From: Armatimonadota bacterium
GTDB lineage: Bacteria > Sysuimicrobiota > Sysuimicrobiia > Sysuimicrobiales > Humicultoraceae
Assembly (NCBI GenBank): GCA_031459855.1
Contig: JAVKHP010000001.1
Coordinates: 2,315,906-2,379,905 of the forward strand
Length of the DNA: 64,000 nucleotides
Reading direction: 5' to 3'
Shown here: positions 29,548-39,069 of the stretch, piece by piece
Layout of the letters: each line of letters starts with the position of its first letter
How positions within the stretch are numbered: position 1 is the first letter of the stretch
The notes under the pieces: model-generated
Told to the model about the DNA's origin: nothing
Database searches by the model: none
Seen by the model: the letters and a program-made list of their open reading frames with translations, nothing else
Made by a program: the position numbers and the translations under genes

Positions 29548-30150
29548 ATGCCGCGGACCGTGGAGGTGCCCGAGTACGTCGTCCAGGACACCGTGACCGT
29601 ATCCGCCGGGACGGCGGCGTTGGTCGTGGTGGACATGCAGAACGACTTCGTGTCGACGGGCGGGGCCCTGGTGGTGCCCGACGCCGCCCGCACCGTGCCG
29701 GTCATCGCCGGGCTGTTGGCCCGGGCCCGGAGCGCCGGTGCCCGGGTGTTCTACACGCAGGACACCCACGCGGAGGGGGATCCCGAGTTCCCCATCTGGG
29801 GCCCGCACTGCCTGGAAGGCAGCTGGGGCTGGCAGATCGTGGACGCCCTGGCCCCGCAGCCGGGGGACCGGGTGATTCGCAAACTGCGCTACGACGGGTT
29901 CTTCGGCACCCCGCTGGACCACGAGTTGCGGCTGGCCGGCGTCCAGACCGTGGTCGTGTGCGGCACCGTGGCCAACATCTGCGTGCTGCACACCGCCGGC
30001 AGCGCCGCGCTGCGCGGCTACCGGGTCGTCGTGCCGGTGGACGCCGTGTCGGCCCTCACCCCGTTCGACCTCGAGGCGGCCCTGCGGCAGGTGCACTTCC
30101 TCTACCGGGGGACGCTGGTGCGCGCCCCCGGACTGACGTTCGCCCCCTGA
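29548..30150 (+). CDS. Isochorismatase-family cysteine hydrolase (nicotinamidase-like)
   Basis: About 200 residues of the isochorismatase-like fold, which includes nicotinamidases, isochorismatases and ureidoacrylate/N-carbamoyl amidohydrolases. Catalytic Asp is in ALVVVDMQNDFV, the catalytic Lys in RKLRYDGFFGTPLD and the nucleophile Cys in VCGTVANICVLHTA. GPHCLEGSWGWQIVDAL is close to nicotinamidase sequences. No signal peptide. ATG 29548 is chosen since AGGTGAG lies 8 bases upstream; GTG 29536 is in frame too. The exact substrate is not readable. Confidence 0.82.
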   Translation: MPRTVEVPEYVVQDTVTVSAGTAALVVVDMQNDFVSTGGALVVPDAARTVPVIAGLLARARSAGARVFYTQDTHAEGDPEFPIWGPHCLEGSWGWQIVDALAPQPGDRVIRKLRYDGFFGTPLDHELRLAGVQTVVVCGTVANICVLHTAGSAALRGYRVVVPVDAVSALTPFDLEAALRQVHFLYRGTLVRAPGLTFAP

Positions 30151-30298
30151 GGTCTCCGGGCGCCCCGCACGCCAGGGCCATGGCGCGGTCTGCCGGGCCA
30201 GCCCGGAGCACCGACGCGTGCGCCACGCGCACCGGCACGACGGGCAGGGGTGCTCCCCGGGCGGTGGAATAGTCTCTTGTCGACACGGGAGGTGGCAG

Positions 30299-30781
30299 GT
30301 GACGGGCGTGCGATCCAAGAGCCTGGCGCGCAAGACCGGGATCAACATCGTGCCCATCGCCGTGTACGTGGCGGTGGCGGTGCTGGTGACCGGCGGGATG
30401 TACGTGTGGGACTTGAGCTACCGCCGCCAGCAGGAGGCGCGGCGGCGGCCGCCCGAACCCGAGGTGCTGGCCAGGAACCTGGTGGAGAACATCGTCGGTG
30501 CCAATACGGTCCGTGCGGTGACCGTCGACCGGGAGAAGAAGACCGTGGCGGTGACGTTCACGTCGGTGCTCTTCAAGCCCGAGAAGCCCAAGAAGGAGCT
30601 GCGGGACCTGCTCGAGGCGGAAGCGACGCTGGCCACCCAGGCGATCTTGAGCCAGATGCGCGACTACGGGACGGTGACGGCGACCCTGGTCCACGACGGC
30701 ACCACGCTGGCCACGGCGACGGCCACCCGGGGCGCCGCCACGGTGCGCATGACGTACGTGGACGCGCGCCTGAAAGACTGA
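30299..30781 (+). CDS. Single-pass membrane protein, function unknown
   Basis: A 160-residue protein with a basic start (RSKSLARKTG), one transmembrane helix (INIVPIAVYVAVAVLVTGGMYVW) and an outer or cytoplasmic domain. The body has EVLARNLVENIVGANTVRAVTVD and EKKTVAVTFTSVLFKPEKPKK, then a beta-rich end. GGGAGG lies upstream of GTG 30299. It precedes the ASCH gene by 23 bases and may be co-transcribed. Not a family I recognise. Confidence 0.65.
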   Translation: MTGVRSKSLARKTGINIVPIAVYVAVAVLVTGGMYVWDLSYRRQQEARRRPPEPEVLARNLVENIVGANTVRAVTVDREKKTVAVTFTSVLFKPEKPKKELRDLLEAEATLATQAILSQMRDYGTVTATLVHDGTTLATATATRGAATVRMTYVDARLKD

Positions 30782-30804
30782 CCGCCGACCACGCGGAGGA
30801 GCCG

Positions 30805-31176
30805 ATGTTCGCGTTGAACTTCTACTCGTCGCTGTTCGCCGAGGCGTTGCGCACGGGCCGCAAGACCGTGACCATCCGCCTGGGCAACAAGACGGACAAG
30901 TACCAGGACGGGCAGGTGGTGTGGGTCACGGTGGGCCGCCGGTTCGGCACGCGGCGCAAGATCTTCCCCGCCATCATCGACCGCGTGGAGGTGAAGCGCC
31001 TGGCGGAGGTCACGCCGCGGGAGATCGAGCGCGACAACCCCGAGCTCCGGCGGCACGAAGAGCTCATGGAGTTCCTCTCGAAGATCTACGGCCGCCCCGT
31101 GTCGCTGGACGACGAGGTGTCGGTGATCCACTTCTCCCGGATCGAAGAGGGGTCGGGCGTCGCCGGCGACGCTTGA
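30805..31176 (+). CDS. ASCH (PUA-like) domain protein
   Basis: A 123-residue protein with the ASCH fold, a beta-barrel related to PUA domains that bind RNA or nucleosides. FYSSLFAEALRTGRKTVTIR is the typical opening, with the GRKTxTIR motif; DGQVVWVTVGRR and the helix after RLAEVTPREIERDN follow. ATG 30805 has GCGGAGGA upstream. Its last 91 bases overlap the 3' end of the oppositely oriented kptA. Some ASCH proteins are RNases or amidohydrolases acting on modified nucleosides; which applies here is unknown. Confidence 0.78.
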   Translation: MFALNFYSSLFAEALRTGRKTVTIRLGNKTDKYQDGQVVWVTVGRRFGTRRKIFPAIIDRVEVKRLAEVTPREIERDNPELRRHEELMEFLSKIYGRPVSLDDEVSVIHFSRIEEGSGVAGDA

Positions 31177-31778
31177 GGCACGGCCGGCTGCCAACCGGTT
31201 CCGTCGGGCACCAGCAGGACGGTGGCGGGCAGCGCGCGGGTGAGGTAGAGCCCGGGGCCGGCGCGCCAGAAGACAGCACCGGCCTCGTGGGCCCGGCGCG
31301 CCCGCACGGCCACCACGACGACGGCCTCCGCGTGCCGGCGCGCCACGGCGGCCGCCTCGCCGGGGGTCGTCGCCAGGTGCACGTAGCGGCGCGTCCCCGG
31401 CCGCAGCCCTTCGCTGCGGATCGCCGGGAGGGCGTCCTGCGGCGCGCCGTAGTAGAGCCACTCGGGCGGGACCACCGGCTCGCCGGGGGCCTCGACCTGC
31501 ACCGTGTGGCCGTAGCGCGCCCGGATGCGCCCGTCGCGCAGTTCGTACCGGCGGGGATCCGCAGCGGCCACCGCGGCCACGTCGGCCGCGGTGAGCGTCT
31601 CCCAGCCCGGTTGCGCCGCCAGTGCCCGAGCCAGTGCCTCGAGGCTGGTGAAGCCCTCGGGATCGAGCGTCAGCCCAACGTCCTCGGGCTTGTGGCGGAG
31701 CACCCGCGCGAGCAGCCGGCTCAGACGGAGCCGGCGCGATGCCGACCGGTCGGGACGTGCGCCGCGCGTCGCTGGCAT
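31086..31778 (-). CDS. kptA: RNA 2'-phosphotransferase, Tpt1/KptA family
   Basis: KptA transfers an internal RNA 2'-phosphate to NAD, giving ADP-ribose 1'',2''-cyclic phosphate. The protein is about 230 residues: RLSRLLARVLRHKPEDVGL opens the first domain, LYYGAPQDALPAIRSEGL starts the NAD-binding domain, and RRYVHLATTPGEA and AVFWRAGPGLYLT are its conserved strands. These carry the Arg-His-x-x-Arg type catalytic set of the family. ATG 31778 was chosen; ATG 31814 is in frame upstream. The gene converges on and overlaps the ASCH gene. Bacterial KptA has no assigned tRNA-splicing substrate. Confidence 0.85.
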   Translation of the reverse strand: MPATRGARPDRSASRRLRLSRLLARVLRHKPEDVGLTLDPEGFTSLEALARALAAQPGWETLTAADVAAVAAADPRRYELRDGRIRARYGHTVQVEAPGEPVVPPEWLYYGAPQDALPAIRSEGLRPGTRRYVHLATTPGEAAAVARRHAEAVVVVAVRARRAHEAGAVFWRAGPGLYLTRALPATVLLVPDGTGWQPAVPQASPATPDPSSIREKWITDTSSSSDTGRP

Positions 31779-31865
31779 GAGCGTTCCGGGAGGAGAGGTT
31801 GGCTGTGGCGTCATGGAGAACCTGCCACCGGCGATCCGCACGGCAGACTGGGGGAGCGTGAGCGC

Positions 31866-32762
31866 GTGCCCGGACGTGTGGTGGAGTGCGTGCCGAACGT
31901 CAGCGAGGGCCGGCGGCAGGACGTCGTCGACGCCATCGTGCGGGCCGTGCGCGCGGTGGAGGGAGTGCGGGTGCTTCACGTGCACTCCGACCCCAGCCAC
32001 AACCGCAGCGTGGTCACCATGGTGGGGTCTGCCGACGCCGTCGGACAGGCGGCGCTGGCCCTGGCCCGGGCTGCGGTCGAGCACATCGACCTGCGTGTCC
32101 ACCGCGGCGAGCACCCGCGGATCGGCGCCGTGGACGTCATCCCGTTCGTCCCGATCGGCGAGACGACCATGGAGGAGTGCGTGGCGCTGGCCCGCCGGGT
32201 GGGTCAGGAGATCTGGCAGGCGCTGCGCGTGCCCGTGTACTTCTACGCCGAGGCGGCGACCGCGCCGCACCGGGTCCGCCTGCCAGACATTCGCCGGGGC
32301 GAGTTCGAGGGGCTGGCCGAGAAGATGGCGCAGCCCGCCTGGCGCCCTGACGTCGGCGATCCCCGACCACACCCGACGGCCGGCGCGGTGGCCGTCGGCG
32401 CCCGGCGGCCGCTGGTGGCCTACAACATCACCCTGCACACGGCCGACGTGGGGATTGCCCGCGCCATCGCCCGCGCCGTGCGCGAGTCGAGCGGCGGGTT
32501 GGTGCACGTGCAGGCGATGGGCGTGCGGGCGGCGTCGGGGCAGGCCCAGGTGTCCATCAACGTGCTGGATGCGACCCGGACACCGCTGCACCGGGTGTTC
32601 GACCTGGTGCGTCTCGAGGCCGACCGGCGCGGGGTGGCTGTGGCGGAGAGCGAGATCGTCGGGCTGGTGCCGCTGGACGTCCTCGTCGACGTCGCGCGCG
32701 CCTACCTGCGCCTGTGGACGTTCGAGCGCACCCAGGTGCTCGAGCTCCGGCTGACGGAGTGA
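31866..32762 (+). CDS. Glutamate formimidoyltransferase (FtcD N-terminal type)
   Basis: A 298-residue protein matching the formiminotransferase half of FtcD, which moves the formimino group from formiminoglutamate to tetrahydrofolate in histidine breakdown. VECVPNVSEGRRQDVVDAI at the start, SDPSHNRSVVTMVG, HRGEHPRIGAVDVIPFVPI and VAYNITLHTADVGIARAIA are family signatures. No cyclodeaminase domain is fused. GTG 31866; divergent from kptA. In bacteria lacking other hut genes nearby it may supply 5-formyl-THF salvage (inference). Confidence 0.88.
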   Translation: MPGRVVECVPNVSEGRRQDVVDAIVRAVRAVEGVRVLHVHSDPSHNRSVVTMVGSADAVGQAALALARAAVEHIDLRVHRGEHPRIGAVDVIPFVPIGETTMEECVALARRVGQEIWQALRVPVYFYAEAATAPHRVRLPDIRRGEFEGLAEKMAQPAWRPDVGDPRPHPTAGAVAVGARRPLVAYNITLHTADVGIARAIARAVRESSGGLVHVQAMGVRAASGQAQVSINVLDATRTPLHRVFDLVRLEADRRGVAVAESEIVGLVPLDVLVDVARAYLRLWTFERTQVLELRLTE

Positions 32763-32766
32763 GGCG

Positions 32767-33606
32767 ATGCACGCGGGGCTGCCGGATCCCGTGACGGGGC
32801 ACGCACAGCGCCCTGCGCGCGGGCAGGAGGCCCACGGCGCGCCCGGCGGGGCGCGGACTGCTCGCGTGGTGTTGGGGCGCCCCCTGGTGCGCATCTGGGA
32901 GGTGACCTCCACCAACGACGTGGCCTGGGGACTGGCGCGCGCCGGCCTTCCTGAGGGCGCCGTCGTCGTGGCTTCACGGCAGACGCACGGGCGGGGGCGC
33001 CTGGGCCGCGCATGGGCCTCGCCGGACGGCGGCCTGTGGTGCTCGGTCCTGCTGCGTCCTCCGTCGCAGTCGCGCTGGCCGTTACTGAGCCTGGCCGCAG
33101 CCCTCGCCGTGGCAGAGGCCGTGGAGACGGTCGCCGGGGTGGCGGCGGGCGTGCGCTGGCCAAACGACGTGCTGGTAGCAGGGCGCAAGGTGGCAGGTAT
33201 CCTGCTGGAGGCCAGCGGCGACGCGCTGGTGATCGGGGTCGGGATCAACGCCAACGTTGCGCTGGAGGCACTGCCCCTCGAGGTCCGCGCCACGGCCACG
33301 TCGCTGGCCGTCGCAGCGAGCCGTCCGGTGGACCTGGAGGTCCTGCGGCTGGCCCTCCTGGAGCGCCTGGCCGCCTGGTACGAGGCGTGGCAGAGGGGGA
33401 CGGACCTGACCGGCGCATGGGCCCGGCGCGACGCCCTGGCGGGCCGACGGGTCACCGTCCGCACGCCGGAGACGATCGTCGAGGGCACCGGCGACGGCGT
33501 GGCGGCCGATGGCGCCCTGCGGGTGCGTCTCGCCGGGGGCGAGGTCCGCCACGTGCTGGTCGGCGACCTGGTGACCCTCAGCGCGGAGCGCGAGCCCAGC
33601 GCATGA
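32767..33606 (+). CDS. birA: Biotin-[acetyl-CoA-carboxylase] ligase
   Basis: A 279-residue biotin protein ligase that activates biotin with ATP and attaches it to biotin carboxyl carrier protein. TSTNDVAWGLAR binds the adenylate; GRGRLGRAWASPDGGLWCS is the GRGRxGR biotin-AMP loop; VRWPNDVLVAGRKVAGILLE is the catalytic Lys region; the C-terminal SH3-like domain ends the chain. The N-terminal helix-turn-helix of E. coli BirA is absent, so it should be an enzyme only, not a repressor. It overlaps the next gene by four bases (ATGA). Confidence 0.92.
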   Translation: MHAGLPDPVTGHAQRPARGQEAHGAPGGARTARVVLGRPLVRIWEVTSTNDVAWGLARAGLPEGAVVVASRQTHGRGRLGRAWASPDGGLWCSVLLRPPSQSRWPLLSLAAALAVAEAVETVAGVAAGVRWPNDVLVAGRKVAGILLEASGDALVIGVGINANVALEALPLEVRATATSLAVAASRPVDLEVLRLALLERLAAWYEAWQRGTDLTGAWARRDALAGRRVTVRTPETIVEGTGDGVAADGALRVRLAGGEVRHVLVGDLVTLSAEREPSA

Positions 33607-34607
33607 TCCCCGAGGCGGCCGGAACGCCCGCCTGCCAGACGCCCGCGACGCCACCTCCGGCAGCAGGCCCCGCCGACCGCCCGCGGCACGTGGTCAGCGC
33701 CAGCCTCGGCTCTCGCCGGGGCGATCATCGCGTCGAGACGACCCTGCTCGGCCAGCGCTTCATCATCGAACGCATCGGCACCGACGGCGACTACCGGGCC
33801 TGGTGTCGGTTGCTGCGCGCGCTCGACGGGCGGGTGGACGCGATCGGGCTCGGGGGGATCGACCTGGCCCTCGTGGCCGGCGCCCGGCGCTATCCCGTGC
33901 GGGACGCGGTCCGGGCGGTGGCTGGTCTGCGCACGCCCGTGGTCGACGGCTGGGGCATCAAGAACAGCTGGGAGCGGCACGTCGTCCAGGAGGTGCTGCC
34001 CCAGGCCCTGGGCACCCCGCTGCGCGGGCGACGCGTGCTGCTGGTCTCGTCAGTGGATCGGTACGGCATGGCCGAGGCGTTCACCGACGCCGGCGCCGAC
34101 GTGATCTTCGGCGACTTCATGTTCGGGCTGGGCCTGCCGATCCCGCTGCGCGGGCTGCGCACGGTGCAGGTGCTGGCCGCCGTCCTCCTGCCGGTGCTCA
34201 CGCGGGGGCCGTTCACGTGGCTCTACCCCACGGGGGCTCGCCAGCACCGCAGCACGCCCCGGTTCGGCGGCATATACCGGTGGGCCGAGATCATCGCCGG
34301 CGACTTCCACCTCATCAGGCGGTACATGCCCCCGTCGCTGCCGGGCAAGGTCGTCCTGACCAACACGGTGACCACAGCCGACGTGGAGGACCTGCGGCGG
34401 CGCGGGGTGGCGCTGCTGGTGACGACCACGCCGGAGATGGGCGGCCGGTCGTTTGGCACCAACGTGATCGAAGCCGTGCTGGTCGCGGCTGCGGGCCGCC
34501 GGCCGGAGGACCTGCGCCCGGAGGACTACCTGGCGTGGATGCGGCGCGTGGGCTTCCAGGCGCGCGTCGAGCGGCTGGCGCCGCTGCCCGGGGCTGGCGG
34601 CGCGTAG
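33603..34607 (+). CDS. Quinate 5-dehydrogenase-family protein
   Basis: A 334-residue protein resembling sequences annotated as quinate 5-dehydrogenase in Firmicutes and relatives. Its first 35 residues are Pro/Ala-rich and poorly conserved. Recognisable stretches are HVVSASLGSRRGDHRVE, VDAIGLGGIDLALVAG, VVDGWGIKNSWER and DADVIFGDFMFGL-like repeats of a Rossmann fold. TTTPEMGGRSFGTNVIEAV is the conserved C-terminal segment. Function in vivo is not established, and the annotation in this family rests on weak evidence. Coupled to birA by an ATGA overlap. Confidence 0.65.
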   Translation: MIPEAAGTPACQTPATPPPAAGPADRPRHVVSASLGSRRGDHRVETTLLGQRFIIERIGTDGDYRAWCRLLRALDGRVDAIGLGGIDLALVAGARRYPVRDAVRAVAGLRTPVVDGWGIKNSWERHVVQEVLPQALGTPLRGRRVLLVSSVDRYGMAEAFTDAGADVIFGDFMFGLGLPIPLRGLRTVQVLAAVLLPVLTRGPFTWLYPTGARQHRSTPRFGGIYRWAEIIAGDFHLIRRYMPPSLPGKVVLTNTVTTADVEDLRRRGVALLVTTTPEMGGRSFGTNVIEAVLVAAAGRRPEDLRPEDYLAWMRRVGFQARVERLAPLPGAGGA

Positions 34608-34616
34608 GCCGCGGGG

Positions 34617-35516
34617 GTGGACGAGGAGGCCGTGGCGCACCGGTCCGGGTTCGTGGCCCTGGTGGGTCGTCCCAACGTGGGGAAGTCCACCCTGCTCAAC
34701 CGGGTGGTCGGCGCGCGGGTGGCCATCACCTCGCCGGTGCCGCAGACGACCCGCACGGTGCTGCGCGGCATCCTCACGCGTCCCGACGCCCAGGTGGTGT
34801 TCGTCGACACGCCGGGGATCCACGCGCCGCGCCACCGCCTGGGCGCCTGGATGGTCGAGCAGGCCCGCCGCGTCCTGACCGAGGTCGACCTGATCGCCTG
34901 GGTCGTCGACGCTGCGGCCGGCCTGCGCGACGACGATCGCGTCGTGGCCGCCCGGCTGCAGGGCGTCACGAGGCCGGTGGTGCTGGTGGTGAACAAGATC
35001 GACGCCGCAGCTCCGACGGCCGTCGACGCCGTGGCCGCCGAGGCCGGGGCCCTGGTGCCGGCGGTCGCGGTCTGCCCGCTGTCCGCGGAACAGGGGCTGG
35101 GCGTCGCGGAGTTCGTGGACACGATCGTGGCGCGCCTGCCCGAAGGCCCGCCCTACTATCCTGATGCCATGCTCACCGACCAGCCGGAGCAGTTCCTGGT
35201 CCGCGAGCTCATCCGCGAGCAGGTCATCCGGCACACCCGCGAGGAGGTGCCCCACGCGGTGGCCGTGGAGATCGAGGAGTTCGCCGAACGCGACCGCGAG
35301 ACGGTCTACGTGCGGGCCACGGTCCACGTCGAGAAGCCGTCGCAGAAGAAGATCGTCGTGGGCCGCGGTGGCCAGATGCTCAAGGCGATCGGCACCGCGG
35401 CGCGACGCGAGATCGAAGCCCTGCTGGGCCGCAGGGTCTACCTGGACCTGTGGGTGACGGTCACGCCCGACTGGCGCGAGAAGCTGGCGGTGATCCGTCA
35501 GTTCTACCCCGAGTGA
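34617..35516 (+). CDS. era: GTPase Era
   Basis: Era binds the 3' end of 16S rRNA and is needed for 30S assembly. The G domain shows GRPNVGKSTLLN (G1), the TTR switch in SPVPQTTRTVLRG, VFVDTPGIH (G3) and VVNKIDAA (G4). The C-terminal KH domain (KKIVVGRGGQMLKAIG) binds the anti-Shine-Dalgarno region. 299 residues, standard length. GTG start at 34617, 10 bases after the preceding gene. The usual neighbours (recO, ybeY, dgk) are missing here. Confidence 0.96.
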   Translation: MDEEAVAHRSGFVALVGRPNVGKSTLLNRVVGARVAITSPVPQTTRTVLRGILTRPDAQVVFVDTPGIHAPRHRLGAWMVEQARRVLTEVDLIAWVVDAAAGLRDDDRVVAARLQGVTRPVVLVVNKIDAAAPTAVDAVAAEAGALVPAVAVCPLSAEQGLGVAEFVDTIVARLPEGPPYYPDAMLTDQPEQFLVRELIREQVIRHTREEVPHAVAVEIEEFAERDRETVYVRATVHVEKPSQKKIVVGRGGQMLKAIGTAARREIEALLGRRVYLDLWVTVTPDWREKLAVIRQFYPE

Positions 35517-35628
35517 GGGTGGACGGATGCGGTGGGAGCTGCGGCATCGGCGCCCGGTACGTCACCCGCTGGCAAACCCAGCAGCGACAGCAGGAAAGTG
35601 TTTCGGAGCTACTGAGCCAGGACACCGG

Positions 35629-35657
35629 CTTGACGCCCCCTCACCCCGCTGGTATGC
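35629..35657 (+). promoter_or_regulatory. greA promoter
   Basis: TTGACG (35629-35634) and TATGCT (35652-35657), 17-base spacer, in the gap between era and greA. Confidence 0.65.
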
Positions 35658-35729
35658 TGAGGCCAGCCGTCACCCGACCGCCGGGCGTGCGTCCGGCGGT
35701 CGAGTCCATTGTATCGGCGGGTTGCGGTG

Positions 35730-36236
35730 ATGAAGAACCCGAAGCACGCCAGGGCCAACGACGCCGAGAAGGAGACGATCCTGACCCGCGAGGGGCTGCG
35801 CAAACTCGAGGAGGAACTCGAACGCCTCAAGGGCATCCGGCGCAAGGAAGTGGCCGAACGCATCAAGCAGGCCAAGGAGTTCGGCGACCTGGCGGAAAAC
35901 GCCGAGTACGACGACGCCAAGAACGAGCAGGCGTTCATCGAAGGGCGCATCCTGCAGATCGAGCAGATGCTGCGCAGCGCCCGCGTCATCGACGACGCCG
36001 CCGTGGCGAGCGACGTGGTCTCGGTGGGGTCCACCGTGCGGCTCAAGGACGTGACCGCCGGCGGCGAGCTGACCTACACGATCGTGGGGTCCGCCGAGGC
36101 CGACCCGCTGGCGGACCGCATCAGCAACGAGTCGCCCGTAGGGCAGGCACTGCTGGGGCGGAAGAAGGGCGAGACCGTCACCATTCGGGTACCGGCTGGC
36201 ACGCTGACGTACACGATCCTCGACATCGTGCGCTAG
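35730..36236 (+). CDS. greA: Transcription elongation factor GreA
   Basis: GreA rescues backtracked RNA polymerase by stimulating cleavage of the transcript. The N-terminal coiled coil carries [19 protein letters not shown] and the acidic tip [18 protein letters not shown], whose Asp and Glu coordinate the catalytic Mg. The C-terminal FKBP-like domain has the [18 protein letters not shown] segment. 168 residues. ATG 35730; GTG 35727 is adjacent. Own promoter upstream. Confidence 0.95.
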   Translation: MKNPKHARANDAEKETILTREGLRKLEEELERLKGIRRKEVAERIKQAKEFGDLAENAEYDDAKNEQAFIEGRILQIEQMLRSARVIDDAAVASDVVSVGSTVRLKDVTAGGELTYTIVGSAEADPLADRISNESPVGQALLGRKKGETVTIRVPAGTLTYTILDIVR

Positions 36237-36500
36237 CGCCCGTCCCGACGGGACGGCCACACCCCACCCGGTCCCGCCGGCGGGCCGGTTGGGTACATTC
36301 ACCAGTAGACGTCGCCCTCCGTGCCGGGCGCGCCCGGGAATGCCGCTGGAACGGGGCGCGTAGAGATGAAGTGAGGGAGGGACGGACGTCCCTGCCCGCA
36401 TGGCGTGGAACCAAACAGGCAGGAGTGCCGTTGGAGCAGACAGAATCCGTGACAGGCGACAGGCGGGGTTCCTCTCACCCTCCCAAGAGAGGAGCGTGCA

Positions 36501-38960
36501 GTGCCGATGTTTGAACGGTTCACCGAACGCGCGCGCCGCGTGATCATCCTCGCGCAGGAAGAAGCCAAGCGCCTCAACCACAGCGCGGTGGGGACCGAGC
36601 ACATCCTGCTGGGGATCATCCGGGAGGGTGAGGGGGTCGCCAGCAAGGTCCTCGAGAGCCTGAACATCAGCCCCGAGCGGGTGCGCGCCGAGATCGAGGG
36701 GGCCATCGGCCGCGGCGAGCGCTCGCCCCACGAGGAAGTGGCATTCACACCCCGGGCCAAGAAGGTGCTGGAGCTGGCCCTCGACGAGGCCCGGCGGCTC
36801 GGGCACAACTACATCGGTACCGAACACCTGCTGCTGGGCCTGATCCGGGAAGGTGAGGGCGTCGCGGCCCGGGTCCTGGAGGCCATGGGGGCGGACCTGG
36901 ACCGCGTCCGCGCCCAGGTGGTCTACCTGCTGGGCGAGGAGGGGACCACGTCCTACGCCAAGCAGGCCAGCAAGACCCCCACCCTGGACGAGTTCGGCCG
37001 CGACCTGACCAAGCTGGCCCGCGAGGGGAAGCTCGACCCGGTGATCGGGCGGGAGCGCGAGATCGAGCGGGTCATCCAGGTGCTGTCGCGACGCACCAAG
37101 AACAACCCGGCCCTGATCGGCGAGCCCGGGGTGGGCAAGACCGCCATCACCGAGGGCCTGGCGCAGCGGATCGTCCGCGGCGACGTGCCGGAGGTCCTCC
37201 GCCACAAGCGCGTCGTCCAGCTGGACCTGGCGGCGCTGGTCGCCGGCACCAAGTACCGCGGCGAGTTCGAAGAGCGCATGAAGAAGGTCATGGAGGAGAT
37301 CCGCAAGGCCCAGGGTGAGGTCATCCTCTTCGTCGACGAGCTCCACACGCTGGTGGGGGCGGGCGCCGCCGAAGGTGCCATCGACGCCAGCAACATCCTC
37401 AAGCCGGCGCTGGCCCGGGGCGAACTGCAGTGCATCGGCGCGACCACCCTGGACGAGTACCGCAAGTACGTCGAGCGCGATGCGGCCCTGGAGCGTCGCT
37501 TCCAGCCGATCCTGGTGGCCGAGCCCACCGTGGAACAGACCATCGAGATCCTCCGCGGCCTGCGCGACCGGTACGAGGCCCACCACGGCGTCACCATCAG
37601 CGACGAGGCCCTGGTGGCGGCGGCCACCCTGGCCGACAAGTACATCTCCGACCGGTTCCTGCCCGACAAGGCCATCGACCTGATGGACGAGGCGGCCAGC
37701 AAGATCCGGCTGCAGGCGTCGTTCCTGCCCCAGGAGGTGCGCCAGGCCATGGAGCGGGTGGAGCGCACCCGCCGCGAGAAGGAGGAGGCCAGCAAGGCCC
37801 AGGACTTCGAGCGCGCGGCGCAGCTCCGGGACCGCGAGCGCGTGCTGCGGCAGAAACTGGAAGAGCTGCAGGGCTCCCTCAAGCGCGAGAAGGGCCGTGA
37901 GCCCACCGTGGTGACGGCGGAGGACATCGCCGACATCGTCTCGTCGTGGACCGGGATTCCCGTGACGCGGCTGGTGGAGGAGGAGACGCAGAAGCTGCTG
38001 CGGATGGAGGAAGCCCTCCACGAGCGCATCGTGGGCCAGGACGAGGCGGTGCGGGCCGTGGCCAAGGCCGTGCGGCGCGCGCGGGCGGGGCTCAAGGATC
38101 CGCGGCGGCCCATCGGGTCGTTCATCTTCCTGGGCCCCACCGGCGTGGGCAAGACCGAGCTGGCCCGTGCCCTGGCGGAGTTCCTCTTCGGCGACGAAGG
38201 GGCCCTGGTCCGCATCGACATGTCCGAGTACAGCGAGCGGCACACGGTCTCGCGGCTCGTGGGCTCGCCGCCCGGCTACGTGGGCTACGAGGAGGGCGGG
38301 CAGCTCACCGAGGCCGTACGCCGCCGGCCGTTCTCGGTGGTGCTCTTCGACGAGATCGAGAAAGCGCACCCCGAGATCTTCAACGTGCTGCTCCAGATCC
38401 TGGACGATGGGCGGTTGACCGACGCCCAGGGCCGGACGGTGGACTTCAAGAACTGCGTCATCATCATGACGAGCAACGTCGGTGCCCCGCAGCTCGACAA
38501 GGAGGTCGGCATCGGCTTCCGGGCCGCCGGCTACGACGAGACCGTCGACCGCGAGCGACAGTACGAGCGGATGCGGGAGCAGGTCATGGAGGAGCTGCGT
38601 CGGACGTTCCGGCCCGAGTTCCTCAACCGGCTGGACGAGATCATCGTCTTCCGGCCGCTCACCCACGAGCAGATCAAGGCCATCGTGGGGATCCTGATGG
38701 AACGCGTGCGGCGCGAACTGCGGGGCCAGAACATGGACCTGGAGCTGACGCCGGCCGCGCAGGAAGTGCTGGCGCGCGAAGGCTACGATCCGAAGTTCGG
38801 CGCGCGGCCGCTGCGCCGGGCCATTCAGCGGCTCATCGAGGATCCCCTGTCCGACGAGTTGCTGCGCGGGCAGTTCCGGCGCGGCGACGTCGTGGTCGTC
38901 GACGCCCGCGACGAGACCATCGTCTTCGAGCGGAAGCGCGAGCCGGCCCTGGCCGAATAG
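36501..38960 (+). CDS. clpC: ATP-dependent Clp protease ATP-binding subunit ClpC
   Basis: Hsp100 unfoldase that feeds ClpP. N-terminal double Clp-N repeat ([20 protein letters not shown] and the [13 protein letters not shown] copy), first AAA+ with Walker [11 protein letters not shown], a UVR motif ([15 protein letters not shown]) between the modules as is typical of ClpC, and a second AAA+ with [13 protein letters not shown]-terminal D2 small domain ends the 819-residue chain. The ctsR-mcsA-mcsB genes that precede clpC in Firmicutes are missing. In the 264-base leader I see no CtsR or CIRCE operator, only a GTCCC-GAC-GGGAC hairpin at 36242. Confidence 0.97.
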   Translation: MPMFERFTERARRVIILAQEEAKRLNHSAVGTEHILLGIIREGEGVASKVLESLNISPERVRAEIEGAIGRGERSPHEEVAFTPRAKKVLELALDEARRLGHNYIGTEHLLLGLIREGEGVAARVLEAMGADLDRVRAQVVYLLGEEGTTSYAKQASKTPTLDEFGRDLTKLAREGKLDPVIGREREIERVIQVLSRRTKNNPALIGEPGVGKTAITEGLAQRIVRGDVPEVLRHKRVVQLDLAALVAGTKYRGEFEERMKKVMEEIRKAQGEVILFVDELHTLVGAGAAEGAIDASNILKPALARGELQCIGATTLDEYRKYVERDAALERRFQPILVAEPTVEQTIEILRGLRDRYEAHHGVTISDEALVAAATLADKYISDRFLPDKAIDLMDEAASKIRLQASFLPQEVRQAMERVERTRREKEEASKAQDFERAAQLRDRERVLRQKLEELQGSLKREKGREPTVVTAEDIADIVSSWTGIPVTRLVEEETQKLLRMEEALHERIVGQDEAVRAVAKAVRRARAGLKDPRRPIGSFIFLGPTGVGKTELARALAEFLFGDEGALVRIDMSEYSERHTVSRLVGSPPGYVGYEEGGQLTEAVRRRPFSVVLFDEIEKAHPEIFNVLLQILDDGRLTDAQGRTVDFKNCVIIMTSNVGAPQLDKEVGIGFRAAGYDETVDRERQYERMREQVMEELRRTFRPEFLNRLDEIIVFRPLTHEQIKAIVGILMERVRRELRGQNMDLELTPAAQEVLAREGYDPKFGARPLRRAIQRLIEDPLSDELLRGQFRRGDVVVVDARDETIVFERKREPALAE

Positions 38961-38986
38961 CCGCCGGCCGGCCCCGACGCCGGTGG

Positions 38987-39008
38987 ACCCGGGCCCGCGG
39001 GCCCGGGT
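38987..39008 (+). terminator. GC-rich palindrome after clpC
   Basis: CCCGGGCCCG at 38988-38997 is followed by its exact complement CGGGCCCGGG (38998-39007), with one further A-T pair, then CGTGTTTCT. Terminator-like though the T-tract is poor. Confidence 0.55.
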
Positions 39009-39069
39009 TCGTGTTTCTGGTCGGGGCATACGACCGGCCACCGGCCGATGACCGGAGAGGGGGCCCACA

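Noticed and set aside
27562-30357. 931-codon minus-strand open frame opposite ftsH
   Set aside because: Composition is low-complexity and mirrors ftsH; no family resemblance. A GC-driven shadow.
31086-33980. 965-codon open frame on the minus strand
   Set aside because: Only its C-terminal 230 codons resemble a protein (KptA). The rest is antisense to ftcD and birA in GC-rich DNA.
36237-36500. Possible regulatory RNA or CtsR operator before clpC
   Set aside because: No CtsR tandem heptads, CIRCE or T-box landmarks found; only a short GTCCC hairpin. Left unannotated.
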